Source: VFZS01 sp964353255 (lineage in GTDB: Bacteria; Acidobacteriota; Terriglobia; Bryobacterales; Bryobacteraceae). From it: a stretch of 61,984 nt of DNA. Shown here one piece after another: positions 50,165-59,952 of the stretch. Both the position numbers and the translations under genes were made by a program. Positions within the stretch are counted from its first letter, which is position 1. Each line of letters begins with the position of its first letter. A model generated the notes under the pieces. That model worked only from the letters and a program-made list of their open reading frames with translations, did no database searches and was not told the DNA's origin. Location: the NCBI GenBank assembly GCA_964353255.1, contig CAYGVJ010000010.1, positions 1 through 61,984 of the forward strand, written 5' to 3'.

Positions 50165-51102
50165 CACCCTGCCTGGTAGTGCTGGGAAGCCTGAACATGG
50201 ATTTCGTGGTGACGGTGGATCGCCTGCCGGCTCCGGGCGAGACGGTGCTGGGCCGGGGCTTCCAAATGATTCCGGGCGGGAAGGGCGCCAACCAAGCGTG
50301 CGCGGCGGCCCGCCTGGGGGGTTCGCAGGTGGAGGTGCGCATGGCGGGGCGGGTCGGCTACGACCTCTTCGCCGATCACCTCAAGGCCAGCCTTTCGGCG
50401 GCAGGCGTGGATGTCAGCGCCGTCCACGCCACCCGCGCCCAACCTACCGGCGTGGCCCTGATCTGGGTGGACCGCCGGGGACAGAACTCCATCGTGGTGG
50501 CTTCCGGGGCGAATCACGAGCTGGCGGCCTCGGAGGTGGGTTCGCTGGGAGGGCTGTTGGGCGGCGCGCGCCTAGTGCTGTTGCAGTTGGAGACGCCGCT
50601 GGAGACCGTGCGGGAGGCGATGGCTCTGGCGCGGCAGGGCGGCGCCGAGACGATGCTGGATCCCGCGCCGGCCCAGCGTCTTTCGACTGAGTTTCTGGCG
50701 CTGGCCGACATCCTGACGCCCAACGAGACCGAGGCGCTGATCCTGCTGGGGCTACCGCCGGCCCGCGTCTGGCCGGCAGAGGCACCCGCGTTGACGCGGG
50801 CGCTGCGGGAACTGGGCGCCCGGCGCGTGGTCCTGAAGTTGGGCGACCAGGGGTGCTTCTTCGACGACGGCGCCCGCCAGCTTCACGTCCCCGCCTTTCC
50901 GGTGGAGGTGCGCGACTCAACTGCGGCTGGGGACGTCTTCAACGCCGGGCTGGCCGTCGCGCTGGCCGAGGGCCGGCCAATCGAGCAGGCGCTGCGTTTT
51001 GCCAGCGCCGCCGCGGCGATCTCGGTCACGCGCCTGGGCGCCCAGGCCTCCATACCCGCTCGAGCAGAAGTCGAGGCGTTCCTGGGGGCTCGCCAGACCT
51101 GA
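50161..51102 (+). CDS. PfkB-family carbohydrate kinase, ribokinase-like
   Basis: A 313-residue sugar kinase of the ribokinase/PfkB family, phosphorylating ribose or a related sugar with ATP. Signature 1: GGKGANQACAAARLGG near residue 40. Signature 2: DSTAAGDVFNAGLAVALAEG with the catalytic Asp. The start LGSLNMDFVVTVDRLPAPGE is typical of ribokinase. The ATG overlaps the DUF507 stop (ATGA), so the two are coupled. A GT2 gene follows nine bases later. The substrate is uncertain, so I leave the symbol blank. Confidence 0.9.
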   Translation: MTPCLVVLGSLNMDFVVTVDRLPAPGETVLGRGFQMIPGGKGANQACAAARLGGSQVEVRMAGRVGYDLFADHLKASLSAAGVDVSAVHATRAQPTGVALIWVDRRGQNSIVVASGANHELAASEVGSLGGLLGGARLVLLQLETPLETVREAMALARQGGAETMLDPAPAQRLSTEFLALADILTPNETEALILLGLPPARVWPAEAPALTRALRELGARRVVLKLGDQGCFFDDGARQLHVPAFPVEVRDSTAAGDVFNAGLAVALAEGRPIEQALRFASAAAAISVTRLGAQASIPARAEVEAFLGARQT

Positions 51103-51111
51103 GGCCTGTTC

Positions 51112-51825
51112 ATGACTTCTGCTGAAGGCGCAGAGTTGGCGGTGCTGATTCCCGCCTGGAACGAGCGCGAGAACCTGGAGGCTCTGCTGCCGGCCACCAG
51201 AGAGGTGCTCGAGCGCCTGGGCGTGCGGACGGAGATCATCGTGATCGACGGCGGCTCTGTGGACGGCACTGCCGAGGCTGCCCGCCGGCTGGGGGCGCGC
51301 GTAGTGCAGCAATCCGAGCGCGGTTACGGGGGCGCGCTGCTCCAGGGATTCGAGGCCGCCGGGGCGCCCTACCTGATCACCATGGACGCCGACCTCTCCC
51401 ACTCTCCGGTTTTCATCGAGGAGTTCTGGCGGCGCCGGGAGGAAGCCGATCTTCTGGTAGCTTCGCGCTATGTGCCGGGCGGGCGGGCGGAGATGAGCCG
51501 CTTCCGGCTCGCACTGAGCGTCATCTTGAACCGCACTTACGGCTGGCTGCTGTCGGTTCCGGTATGCGACCTTTCGAGCGGCTTCCGCATGTATCGCCGG
51601 GAAGTGCTCGCCACTGAAAGGCCCGTAGCGCGGGGCTTCGATTTTCTCGAGGAGGTCCTGGTGCGGATCGTGAACCGGGGCGGGCGGGTGCTGGAGATTC
51701 CCTTTCACTACCTGCCGCGGGGCTCCGGCCGCTCGCACACGCGGCTGTTCAAGTTCGGCTGGGCTTTCCTGAAGACTCTGCTGCGGACGTGGCGGCTGCG
51801 TCACGCCGGGGCGGGGGGACAGTAG
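51112..51825 (+). CDS. GT2 glycosyltransferase, dolichol-phosphate-mannose-synthase-like
   Basis: A 237-residue GT-A fold glycosyltransferase. The nucleotide-sugar site is LAVLIPAWNERENLEALL at the N terminus and the metal-binding motif is ITMDADLSHSP. IIVIDGGSVDGTAEAA and FRMYRREVL are also typical. Relatives load mannose, glucose or other sugars onto polyprenyl phosphate, and GT-C membrane enzymes then use it. There is no membrane segment beyond a weak C-terminal helix. It follows the kinase by nine bases and converges on the large membrane proteins, which may use its product. Confidence 0.9.
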   Translation: MTSAEGAELAVLIPAWNERENLEALLPATREVLERLGVRTEIIVIDGGSVDGTAEAARRLGARVVQQSERGYGGALLQGFEAAGAPYLITMDADLSHSPVFIEEFWRRREEADLLVASRYVPGGRAEMSRFRLALSVILNRTYGWLLSVPVCDLSSGFRMYRREVLATERPVARGFDFLEEVLVRIVNRGGRVLEIPFHYLPRGSGRSHTRLFKFGWAFLKTLLRTWRLRHAGAGGQ

Positions 51826-51832
51826 AGGGCGG

Positions 51833-53728
51833 TCAGCGGACCTCGAAGACCCCGAAGGCCAGCCCCAGGCGGCGCTGCTCGCCTCCGGGCGAGAATGTGC
51901 GATCCACCCGGACCTCGACCTGGATAGAAGGTTTGCCCACCAGCTTCTCGGGGAGTGGGAAGTCGAAGCTAAAGACGAGATCGCCCCGGCGGAGCTCTAT
52001 CGGCGGGAAAGCTTCTCCCTCGACGCTCACGGTCAGGTGGACCGGGCCTTCCCGGGCCAGCTCTGCGGAGCGGTATCCGGAGAGGTACAGCCGCTGCCCC
52101 GGGGAGCGCGGCCCCCCGATGCGCACGGTGGCGCTGGCGGGCATCCAGCGATACCCGCCGTCGTCGGAATGCCAGGTCGGTCCCAGCAAGTGGGCGGCCA
52201 GCGGGTTGCCCACTTCCACCCGCAGGGGAGCAGCGCCGCGGGCTAGAGGCTTCAGGGTGGAACGGTAAAGGCTGGTGATGTTGCGCAGCCTCGGGCCGCC
52301 CACCTGGTAGACCACCAGCCGGTTCTGATCCAGCGCCGGAGCGATCAGTTCGGCGGGCAGCACGTTCTCCGCGATGCTGGGGACATCGGCGCGGAGCCTG
52401 ATGCGTAGCTCCGCGTCAGGATCCACGTACACGTAGGGAACTTGCATGGCCCTGAACGCGCCGTCCCACAGGGCGCTCCAGAACAACCGGTCAGTCACCC
52501 CGCTGAGGAGAATGGCCTGGCGGGGGTGAAGCTCCCGCGCCCTGACCACCCCCAGAACCACAGTCTTCACCTCCTGACTGCGCCGGTAGTCCCAAGTCGC
52601 TGCCCCCCGCGCGCACGGCACAAAGACCAGTAAGAAAGCTCCGGTCGCCAGCGCGCCTGCAGTCCTCCACTCCCGCCGGGCCTGCCAGGCCGCCGCCAGG
52701 GCACTGGCGGCCAGCATCCCCAACGCCATGGCCGGCAGCGTCAGATAGTACGGGGAACGCTGCTCGCGCAGCGGCAGCACAGGCGCCAGAAGAATCAGGA
52801 ACCAGAAGACAAACACCAGCGGCAACCGGTTCTTTTGGCGAAGCGCCCAGAGAGCAAAGCCCGCCAAGGCGATCGTGAACAGCGCCACACCGGCCGGTCC
52901 GACCCAGCCCGGAAAGCGGGTGAAAATGCTCAGATTGCGCGGCTCCAGCGACCACCGCCAGTAGGTGGCCAGGGTCGTCAGCAGGGCGCTGTCGAAGTGC
53001 AAAGAATACAGGCCCGCGGCTCGCTTAGGCGCGATGATCATGTGGAAGATCACGAAGGCCACCGACGGAACGAAAAGGGGCAGGGTCTTGCGGAAGTGCT
53101 CCCGCGCGCACAGCCACGTGTAGCTGGCGGCCAGCGCCGGATACACCAGGTTGGTTTCCATGACCCCAAAGCCCGCCAGATACGGGACCCATTGCAGCCA
53201 CCGATAGCGGCGCTTCCCGGTCTCGATGGAGCGCAGCAGGAAATGAAAGGCCAGCAGCAGGACAAAACCGCAGAGAATCTGCATGTAGGCCGAGGTCCAG
53301 ATCAGCGCGCTCACCAGATTGCTGTTGGCGGTCCAGAACACCGGCGCCCAGAAGCCCGCCAGGCGCGAGCCGGTCAGACGCCGGGTGATCGAACTCACCA
53401 GCGCCAGGTTGACGAACTGCGTCCCAAACGCGCAGATACGAAAAGGCAGGGCGTCGGAGAAGGACAGGCTGCCGAATATCAGAAAGAAAGCCCGCTCGCT
53501 CAGGGGACGGAAGGTGCCGTGCCGAGTCGGGGTGAACAACGCCTGCCAGAGATCCTGCCAGCTATGAACTTGCCAGCGGAGCTGCAACCAGGCGAAATCG
53601 TCGTCCAGGAACCAAGTCTTCAGGCCCGGCCAATAGAGTATGAGACAGAACAGAGGCGGCAGCAGCCAGTAAGCCGCGCTGGCGAGCCAGCTCGGGATGC
53701 GCTCTGCCACAGGCCTCCGAAGTTTCAC
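51833..53728 (-). CDS. polytopic membrane protein, GT-C-like
   Basis: A 631-residue protein with about ten membrane segments in the first 430 residues and a C-terminal beta-rich periplasmic domain of about 200 residues. The first loop holds WFLDDDFAWLQLRW, an acidic motif of the kind found in GT-C glycosyltransferases using lipid-linked sugars. Hydrophobic helices include AYWLLPPLFCLILYWPG and ILCGFVLLLAFHFLL. It starts with GTG after GGGAGGCGAGGG. Sixteen bases separate it from the next upstream gene, so it is the last gene of the operon. Function as a glycosyltransferase is inferred. Confidence 0.7.
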   Translation of the reverse strand: MKLRRPVAERIPSWLASAAYWLLPPLFCLILYWPGLKTWFLDDDFAWLQLRWQVHSWQDLWQALFTPTRHGTFRPLSERAFFLIFGSLSFSDALPFRICAFGTQFVNLALVSSITRRLTGSRLAGFWAPVFWTANSNLVSALIWTSAYMQILCGFVLLLAFHFLLRSIETGKRRYRWLQWVPYLAGFGVMETNLVYPALAASYTWLCAREHFRKTLPLFVPSVAFVIFHMIIAPKRAAGLYSLHFDSALLTTLATYWRWSLEPRNLSIFTRFPGWVGPAGVALFTIALAGFALWALRQKNRLPLVFVFWFLILLAPVLPLREQRSPYYLTLPAMALGMLAASALAAAWQARREWRTAGALATGAFLLVFVPCARGAATWDYRRSQEVKTVVLGVVRARELHPRQAILLSGVTDRLFWSALWDGAFRAMQVPYVYVDPDAELRIRLRADVPSIAENVLPAELIAPALDQNRLVVYQVGGPRLRNITSLYRSTLKPLARGAAPLRVEVGNPLAAHLLGPTWHSDDGGYRWMPASATVRIGGPRSPGQRLYLSGYRSAELAREGPVHLTVSVEGEAFPPIELRRGDLVFSFDFPLPEKLVGKPSIQVEVRVDRTFSPGGEQRRLGLAFGVFEVR

Positions 53729-53743
53729 CCTCGCCTCCCGACC

Positions 53744-55411
53744 TTACTGTTGCGCCACATAGACCAGGAACCGGGAGTTCTCATACACCGGGCTTCTGCC
53801 CGGAAGGCGATTGCCCGGCAGGACCACCAGGTAGTCGATGCCTAACGTCTTGTAGTAAGCCACCTTCTCGGGCTGGAACTTCCCGGCCATGGTTTGTTGC
53901 CAGCGCGGCCACCACCCGCGAGCGAAAGCTTTCAGGAAGTTCACCTGCCCGCCCGACTTCCAGTCGGTGTAGACGGCGCGCAGAGCCTGGGCGCGGAAGA
54001 TGCCTGGGTAGAGCTGCCGACCGGCATCCGGGAACAGGAACATGGCCGCCTCGGGGGTTGACGAACGCGCCCAGCTTGCCAGAGCCTGAAGCTCGGGATT
54101 GTCCAGCCTGGGGTAGTTCACGACTTTGCCGGCGGTGGGAATCAGCAGAAAGGGCGCCGAGACCGCCACGGTCCAGAGCGCCCAGCGGGGCCAACGCTGC
54201 CGCAAGTGTTCCGCCAGCAGCGCCGCGACCGCCAGCGCCGCCAGCAGCAAAATCAGCAGCGCCCGGCGCCGGATGAGCGGGTTCGAAAGATCCGGTAGAA
54301 GCACGTCCAGTACCCGCGTGTGGACCGGGATGGCCAGCGCCGGCAGCAGCCACAGAAAGCTCTCCCACCAGCGCTTCTGCTCGGCGGCCTGGGCCGCGGC
54401 CACCGCGCTGAGGATCTCCGCCATGACGGTGACGAACAGCAGCGCCCGCATGGGCTGGACTTGCGGGATCAGCGACCACTTCAGCTTCTCCAGCAGCAAG
54501 TAGGAGAGGGGCATGCTGAGGACGCTCACGGTCGGCAGCCCCACGATGAGGAACTTGAGATCCTGCGAAGCTGACTTGCGCACCCTCCAGAAGGCCGCCA
54601 GCCCGACCAGCCACAGCAAGACGTAGTGCCGGATCCATCTCGGGTCCCACGTCGAGATCCAGTTGTAGGGAGCGCGCAGGCGCTGCAACTGCTCCAGGGA
54701 CGGGTCGATGCGGGCGAAGAAAGCCTGGGGCTCGCCCACCCCGGTTTGCAGCCGGGAAAGCAGGAACAGGGCCGCGACGCCGCACCCGATGGGCAGCAGT
54801 CCCCAGATGCGCCGCTTCATGACCGCGGGGGGGGCGGGACACAGCGTCAGGCAGAAATAAGCGAGCCAGAAAGGGTAGACCGTGGCCGGGTGGTAGAGGA
54901 AGGCCAACGCGGCGGCGATGCCGGCGCCCAGGTCGCGCCCCTGCGCGGCCAGCCCCAGCGCCAGCAACAACAAAGGAACGGCGAAGCCGCGCGGCACGGG
55001 TTCGTATTCCAGGCTCAGGACCGTGGGACCGGCGATGGTGGCCCCCAAGGCGACCAGCGCTGTGACCAGCAACGCCGGGCGGGTGCCGAGCTTCAGCGCG
55101 CCAGCCAGCAGGAAGACACCCCAGATTCCCAGCGCGCGAAACACGAGCTGCTCGAGAGTCAGAACGTCGCGGAAACCCCAGCCAGTCAGACCCCGCAAGG
55201 CGACGGCGACCTCGTCGTAGATGGTGAAGGAGACGTGCGGTTCCCGTGCCAGCAGATCGTTCCCCAGCACGCTGGCCTCCCACAGGTGTTCGAGGATCGG
55301 CAGGTAGATCTGGGTGTCAGATTGCAAATAGGTGTGGCCCGGGAAGATCCAGTAGCCCAACAGGGTCAACAGGATGACGACTGCGGCGACCAGTAGCTTC
55401 CGGGCCCTCAT
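53744..55411 (-). CDS. polytopic membrane protein
   Basis: A 555-residue inner-membrane protein with roughly twelve hydrophobic segments (for example LLVAAVVILLTLLGYWIFPG, GIWGVFLLAGALKLG, LLVTALVALGATIAG, ALLILLLAALAVAALLAEHL). The first loop has HTYLQSDTQIYLPILEHLWE, resembling the acidic loop of GT-C or DUF6798-like proteins. The C terminus (VAYYKTLGIDYLVVLPGN) is a short soluble domain. ATG 55411 overlaps the TPR gene stop by four bases. Exact function unknown. Confidence 0.65.
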   Translation of the reverse strand: MRARKLLVAAVVILLTLLGYWIFPGHTYLQSDTQIYLPILEHLWEASVLGNDLLAREPHVSFTIYDEVAVALRGLTGWGFRDVLTLEQLVFRALGIWGVFLLAGALKLGTRPALLVTALVALGATIAGPTVLSLEYEPVPRGFAVPLLLLALGLAAQGRDLGAGIAAALAFLYHPATVYPFWLAYFCLTLCPAPPAVMKRRIWGLLPIGCGVAALFLLSRLQTGVGEPQAFFARIDPSLEQLQRLRAPYNWISTWDPRWIRHYVLLWLVGLAAFWRVRKSASQDLKFLIVGLPTVSVLSMPLSYLLLEKLKWSLIPQVQPMRALLFVTVMAEILSAVAAAQAAEQKRWWESFLWLLPALAIPVHTRVLDVLLPDLSNPLIRRRALLILLLAALAVAALLAEHLRQRWPRWALWTVAVSAPFLLIPTAGKVVNYPRLDNPELQALASWARSSTPEAAMFLFPDAGRQLYPGIFRAQALRAVYTDWKSGGQVNFLKAFARGWWPRWQQTMAGKFQPEKVAYYKTLGIDYLVVLPGNRLPGRSPVYENSRFLVYVAQQ

Positions 55412-56091
55412 AGCGCGGGGGTCTTCTCCAACTGCTGCTTGGCCCAAACACGATGCGGGTTCAACTCGAGCGAACGTGCGATGGCCTGGCGGGCTTCAAC
55501 CTTCCGTCCCGCTTTGCGCAGCGCGATCCCCAGCCAGAGGTAGGCGTCGGCGAGACGAGGATCCAGCCGGGCTGCCCTCTCAAAGTCGCCGATGGCCTTC
55601 TCCACGCCGCCGCCAAAGGCCGGCGGCAGGTAGTAGTTCCCCACGCCGCGGCTCAGGTAAGCCTTGGCCGAAGCCGGGTCGAGTTCCAGGGCTTTATCGA
55701 TGGACCGCTGGGCGCATTCGCCGTAGCGTAGAGCCAGCAGCACATTGGCCGGTATCACTTGGCCGCACAAGGTTCCCAGTATGCGCTGGTACTCCGCCGA
55801 GCGCGGATTGAGCGCCACAGCACGTTCGGCAGCGCGGATTCCGGTCTCGGCGGCGGCCTTGGCCGCCGGGCGGTCGCGCAGTTCGAGGACCACCTCAGCC
55901 AGGTAGGAGGAGGCTTCCGCCAGCCGGTATTGGGCCTCGGCGCTGCTGGGTTGCTGCTGGGCCAGGCGGGTGCGTTCGGCGACAATCTGTTCGAGCGCCG
56001 GGCGGTCTTGCCGGTTGCGGGCGTCGTCCAGGTCGGCGGCCAGCAGGCTGAGACAGACGGCCGGGGAGGCCCACAGCAGAAGCACCTTCAT
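55408..56091 (-). CDS. exported tetratricopeptide repeat protein
   Basis: A 227-residue protein with a signal peptide (MKVLLLWASPAVCLSLLAA). TPR units are visible: SAEAQYRLAEASSYLAEVVL, RAVALNPRSAEYQRILGTL, ALELDPASAKAYLSRGVGNY and ARLDPRLADAYLWLGIALRK. It is probably periplasmic and may serve as a scaffold. Its ATG overlaps the stop of the 1127-residue gene by four bases and its own stop overlaps the next start by four, so all three are translationally coupled. Confidence 0.82.
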   Translation of the reverse strand: MKVLLLWASPAVCLSLLAADLDDARNRQDRPALEQIVAERTRLAQQQPSSAEAQYRLAEASSYLAEVVLELRDRPAAKAAAETGIRAAERAVALNPRSAEYQRILGTLCGQVIPANVLLALRYGECAQRSIDKALELDPASAKAYLSRGVGNYYLPPAFGGGVEKAIGDFERAARLDPRLADAYLWLGIALRKAGRKVEARQAIARSLELNPHRVWAKQQLEKTPAL

Positions 56092-59000
56092 GACTTCTCT
56101 GATTCTATCAGCGGCACTTCGGCCAGAATGCGTTCAGCAAGGAACCGCTCAACTGAGGGGCTGTCGGTGTGTTGCTTGAGGAAGGACAGCGCGGGCAGGC
56201 CCAGGGAATCGAGATTGAGTCGCTCCAGCACGGGCAGGGCCTCATCGCCCAGCCAGAGCAAAGCGCGGATGAATGGAGGATGGTCGCCGATGTGCTTTTC
56301 GCGCCACGGGGCGCAAGAGGACTCCATCTTGCGCAGGAGCGCCTCGCGCAGAACGGCCCTGCCGCCTGAGCTGAGCAGGGCGTCGCCGAGATCGAGGCCG
56401 GCCACCCACCAGTCGAAGGGCTCGGGGCCGTCGTTGTACCACTTGGCAAACAGAGGTAGAGATTCCGACAGCTTCCACAGCCAGTCTCCCTCGGGGTGGG
56501 AAGCCAGCCCGGCGCCGATCTTGTGGGCGATGTCCAGGCAGAAGGTGTCGAAGATGATTCTGACCCAGGGAGAGGCGCGCGTTGCGGCTGCACCCTCCCT
56601 GGGGGTCTCGTGATCGCAGGCGCCGTAGGATCGGAACCCGATGAGCCAGGCCCGCGGCTCATCGGGATCCGGCGCCAGGCCGATGAGCCGGCGCCCCACG
56701 ATGGCGCCGTGGGCGTTGCGGAGGTAGAGCACGCGCTTGTTGGCTTCCGCGGCGTTGGCGATGGTGGCAAAATCGTACTCGCGGCCTACGCTGAGGCAGG
56801 TGCCGAACAGGTTGCCCATTTCGAGGATACGCAGCGGGTCGTTCTCGGCATAGACCTCCCAGCGTGCTCCGTGCACGGTGTAGCTTTTCCGCAGCGGGCC
56901 GCACCAGGCCTCGAAGTCCACTCCCCGGCTGCGGATGAGCTGGGCGAAGGCAGCGTTGGCCGGGTGAGCCAGGGGCCAGCGCCGGTCGCGCTCGAGGGCG
57001 TGCCGGAGCAGCGTCTTGAGAACTCGCCGGTTCTTGCGGAGGTGATGGCACAGCTCGAGAGCGTTGTCCCAGCGGGGGTCGCCCGGCGGGGTGGGCGTGG
57101 GGCCGATGACTTGCCGCCACCAGCCCCGGATGGCCTTGTCCACACCGAACTCCAGCGCGCGCAACCGGGTTGGCGTCAGTTCCTTGGCGCAGGTTGAGCG
57201 CAGGCCGTCTTCGACCCAGGCTTGAAGGCGGAGGAGATCGCAGAGGTATTGCTCGAGGTTCCTCAGGCGCATCGCAGCCTTCTCCGGCAGGGCGCCCCGT
57301 CGGCGCATCTCTTCCAGCGTCGCCCGCTCCCGGCGCAAGGCTTCCGGACGCTGTAAGTGCTGCCGCGCCGTCTCCGGCAGAGGCTCGGGTTCGCCGGCCA
57401 TGCGGCGCCAAGCGGCCAGCTCCGCGAGCAAGCGCCTGAGATCCTCTGGAAGGCGCACCGGGATGGTCACGTCCGCTGACGGCGGCTGCGCCCATGCCGA
57501 CAGCCACTCTTGGAGCTCGTCACGCGTCTGGAGCCGGAGGGCGAACGCCACGCGCGTGAGCCAGGCGATCACGCGGTGGCGCAGCTCCTCGTGCCCGGCG
57601 CACTCGGAAAGGAATTCGCGTACTGGCAGGAAGCGCGTTAGGAAGGTCCAGGCCGCCAGGGCGTCGGCAGCGTGGTCCCACAGTTCGCGCGGTTTCCTGG
57701 ACCGGAAGAGCGCCTCGAACCTTGCCAGATTACCGGCTGCCACCTCGAGGCAGAGGCGGTGGCAGTCCCGGTCGTCCTCAAGGTTAGCAGGGTGACACCG
57801 GAGGACCTCGGCCAGCGAGCGCAGTTCGAGGCGGCCCTGCTCTTCGGCCGCGGTCAGAATCTCGAGGCCTTCCTCCTCGCGCCGGGGCCATTCGCGGAGC
57901 AGGTCCACCAGCCAGAAGTGACGCGCCAACAGGCTGCGATAGCGCGGGTCATCGGCCAGGGAACAGAGGCGATCGACGAAACTGAAAGGGCCGCCGGCGT
58001 TCCCGCCCGCCGCCGTGGCGGACTGGAGCCATCCGAACAACCGGCGGGCCAGCCCGTCGTCGAGCTCTGCAGGAATCCACGACCAGAACCTGATGGCCGG
58101 CTCCAGCCACCTGTCTTCCAGACCAACCAGTTGCGCCAGCAGTTCCGGGCGCTCACGCACGAGGGAGCCCGCCTGGCGCAGCAGGCGGCGCTCGAGAAGA
58201 ATCTCGTAAGTCTTCGCGTCCAGATTGCCCAGGCATCCCAGTACGCACCAGTTACTGGCAAGCCGCCCCCACCACCAACGCAGCTCCTCGCCGGCAGCGG
58301 CGTCAGAGAAGACCTGCTGGCCGTGAAGCCCAAGGAAGGTCATCAACCGGTCCACATTGACGGGCGCCCAAGCGGCGCGCGCCAGCCACAACTCCAGGGC
58401 GCTAAGCCCCTCGCGCTGCCGGTCAGAAGCATAGAAGCCCGCGCAGTTGGGCGCACGCAGCCGGCATGTTTCCACCCAGGAGACCAAGTGATCCACCAGG
58501 GTGGCCGGCTCGCCGAATGCGCACAGACGGCCGGCAAGGCCTGCCAGCGGCTCTGACCACCCTGGGAGTGAGGCCAGCCGGGGAAGCGCTCCGAGGAAAC
58601 CACGCGGGTCGCCCTCCGGGGCGGCCCAAAGATATTCGCTCACGGCCGCGGCCGCGATCGGAGAATTGATGAGCCGCCGCAGCCCGGGGCTGCGGACGAG
58701 TTCCGGCAATTGCCTGCAGCGAGAGCCGGCCGCAAGGATCAGGCCGGCGGGCCACTCGGAGAGGACCCGCCCGCAACGCCACCACAGGCCGAGGGCCTCC
58801 GGCAAGCGGCAGTCGATTTGACGCTGCCCGAGGGCAACCGCTGCCAGGCAGGCCGCGGGGGCGCACTCATCCCGCGGTCTGGTCGCGGCTTCCAGAAGCA
58901 CGTCCGGGGGGAGCTGGCGCGAGGGCCGCCGATCATTCGCGCCTACCCAGCGGGCCAGCCTCTCGACCGCCAGACCCCCGGCGGCCTCCATCGGCCGCAG

Positions 59001-59471
59001 GGCGGCGCTTATATCCGTGAGGCGCGCCCCGGCGGCGGCCAGCCACTGCTCCAGGTCTCCGACCCTTCGCGGCATTTGCTGGGGATAGCGCCGGGCGGCC
59101 TGCAACGCGGCGAGCGTGTCGGCGATGAGCCGGCCGGTGAGCGGGAGGACCTCGGAGACCGATGGGTTGACGCATTCGCGGATGTTCTCCGGCTCCGCCT
59201 GGCGGGCAGGCCAGGCGTAGTCGATAGCGGCGGCATAGAGGCCGGCAGGGCGCTTGGCGAGCCGGTCTTCCAGCAACTGCTCGACGAAGCGGTAATGGAA
59301 ACCCACGCAGACCCTGATTGAAGAGGCGCCTCCGGCCCAGTAGACCAGGGGCCAGCGCAGCCAGGCGACGCGGCGCTCGATCTCCCTGGCGCCGCCGCGC
59401 TTGGCGGCCTCGCTCCGTCCCTTGCCCTTCCTCACCCGGCTGAGGCGTTCTTCCAGCTCGTGCGGGTTCAT
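56088..59471 (-). CDS. very large protein of unknown function
   Basis: A 1127-residue soluble, Arg/Leu-rich, largely helical protein that I do not recognise. There is no signal peptide or membrane segment. It is rich in Trp-containing helical repeats (for example LWLARAAWAPVNVDRLMTF, FWSWIPAELDDGLARRLFGW). A compact conserved-looking segment lies near 885-935 (EMGNLFGTCLSVGREYDF, NKRVLYLRNAHGAIVGRRLI), which recalls the catalytic-like part of PcfJ-like or large myxobacterial/planctomycete hypothetical proteins. Start ATG 59471 (MNPHELEERLSRVRKGKG); a longer frame would run antisense into ridA. It heads a four-gene operon. Function cannot be assigned. Confidence 0.7.
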   Translation of the reverse strand: MNPHELEERLSRVRKGKGRSEAAKRGGAREIERRVAWLRWPLVYWAGGASSIRVCVGFHYRFVEQLLEDRLAKRPAGLYAAAIDYAWPARQAEPENIRECVNPSVSEVLPLTGRLIADTLAALQAARRYPQQMPRRVGDLEQWLAAAGARLTDISAALRPMEAAGGLAVERLARWVGANDRRPSRQLPPDVLLEAATRPRDECAPAACLAAVALGQRQIDCRLPEALGLWWRCGRVLSEWPAGLILAAGSRCRQLPELVRSPGLRRLINSPIAAAAVSEYLWAAPEGDPRGFLGALPRLASLPGWSEPLAGLAGRLCAFGEPATLVDHLVSWVETCRLRAPNCAGFYASDRQREGLSALELWLARAAWAPVNVDRLMTFLGLHGQQVFSDAAAGEELRWWWGRLASNWCVLGCLGNLDAKTYEILLERRLLRQAGSLVRERPELLAQLVGLEDRWLEPAIRFWSWIPAELDDGLARRLFGWLQSATAAGGNAGGPFSFVDRLCSLADDPRYRSLLARHFWLVDLLREWPRREEEGLEILTAAEEQGRLELRSLAEVLRCHPANLEDDRDCHRLCLEVAAGNLARFEALFRSRKPRELWDHAADALAAWTFLTRFLPVREFLSECAGHEELRHRVIAWLTRVAFALRLQTRDELQEWLSAWAQPPSADVTIPVRLPEDLRRLLAELAAWRRMAGEPEPLPETARQHLQRPEALRRERATLEEMRRRGALPEKAAMRLRNLEQYLCDLLRLQAWVEDGLRSTCAKELTPTRLRALEFGVDKAIRGWWRQVIGPTPTPPGDPRWDNALELCHHLRKNRRVLKTLLRHALERDRRWPLAHPANAAFAQLIRSRGVDFEAWCGPLRKSYTVHGARWEVYAENDPLRILEMGNLFGTCLSVGREYDFATIANAAEANKRVLYLRNAHGAIVGRRLIGLAPDPDEPRAWLIGFRSYGACDHETPREGAAATRASPWVRIIFDTFCLDIAHKIGAGLASHPEGDWLWKLSESLPLFAKWYNDGPEPFDWWVAGLDLGDALLSSGGRAVLREALLRKMESSCAPWREKHIGDHPPFIRALLWLGDEALPVLERLNLDSLGLPALSFLKQHTDSPSVERFLAERILAEVPLIESEKS

Positions 59472-59517
59472 CTGCGGAACCTGGAAGTATACACTAGCAT
59501 TTGAAAGGGACGGAGTC

Positions 59518-59907
59518 ATGCGACAAACCATCTTTACCGAGCGCGCACCCAAGGCCATCGGGCCGTATTCCCAGGCGGTCATATGGGAAGGGTTGGTCTT
59601 TGCCAGCGGGCAGATACCGCTGGATCCGGCCACCGGGCAGGTCGTCGAAGGCGACATCGCCGTCCAGACCGAGCGGGTCATGGAGAACCTTCGAGCCGTG
59701 CTGGAGGCGGCCGGCTCATCGCTCGCCCAGGTGCTGAAGACGACTGTCTACTTGCAGGACGTCAGTGAATTCCCGCGTATGAACGAAGTCTACGGGCGTT
59801 ATTTCCCCGCGGAGCCGCCGGCGCGGGCCACCGTCGAGGTGGCGCGGCTGCCCCGGGGCGCCAGGGTGGAAATCGAGGCGATTGCCGCGGCGAGCGACCG
59901 GCCTTGA
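59518..59907 (+). CDS. ridA: RidA family enamine/imine deaminase
   Basis: A 129-residue trimeric protein that hydrolyses reactive enamine intermediates from PLP enzymes. Family features: TERAPKAIGPYSQAVIWEG, VFASGQIPLDPATGQVV, VLKTTVYLQDVSEFPRMNE, ARATVEVARLPRGARVEIEA with the conserved Arg. ATG 59518 follows GGGACGGAG. It is divergent from the large operon with a gap of 46 bases and convergent with dnaB. It serves general metabolism, for example downstream of threonine or serine PLP enzymes. Confidence 0.95.
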   Translation: MRQTIFTERAPKAIGPYSQAVIWEGLVFASGQIPLDPATGQVVEGDIAVQTERVMENLRAVLEAAGSSLAQVLKTTVYLQDVSEFPRMNEVYGRYFPAEPPARATVEVARLPRGARVEIEAIAAASDRP

Positions 59908-59952
59908 CGGAGCCGCGACCGGGCGCCCGCGGGGCCAGGAGCGGCAGCGCGC

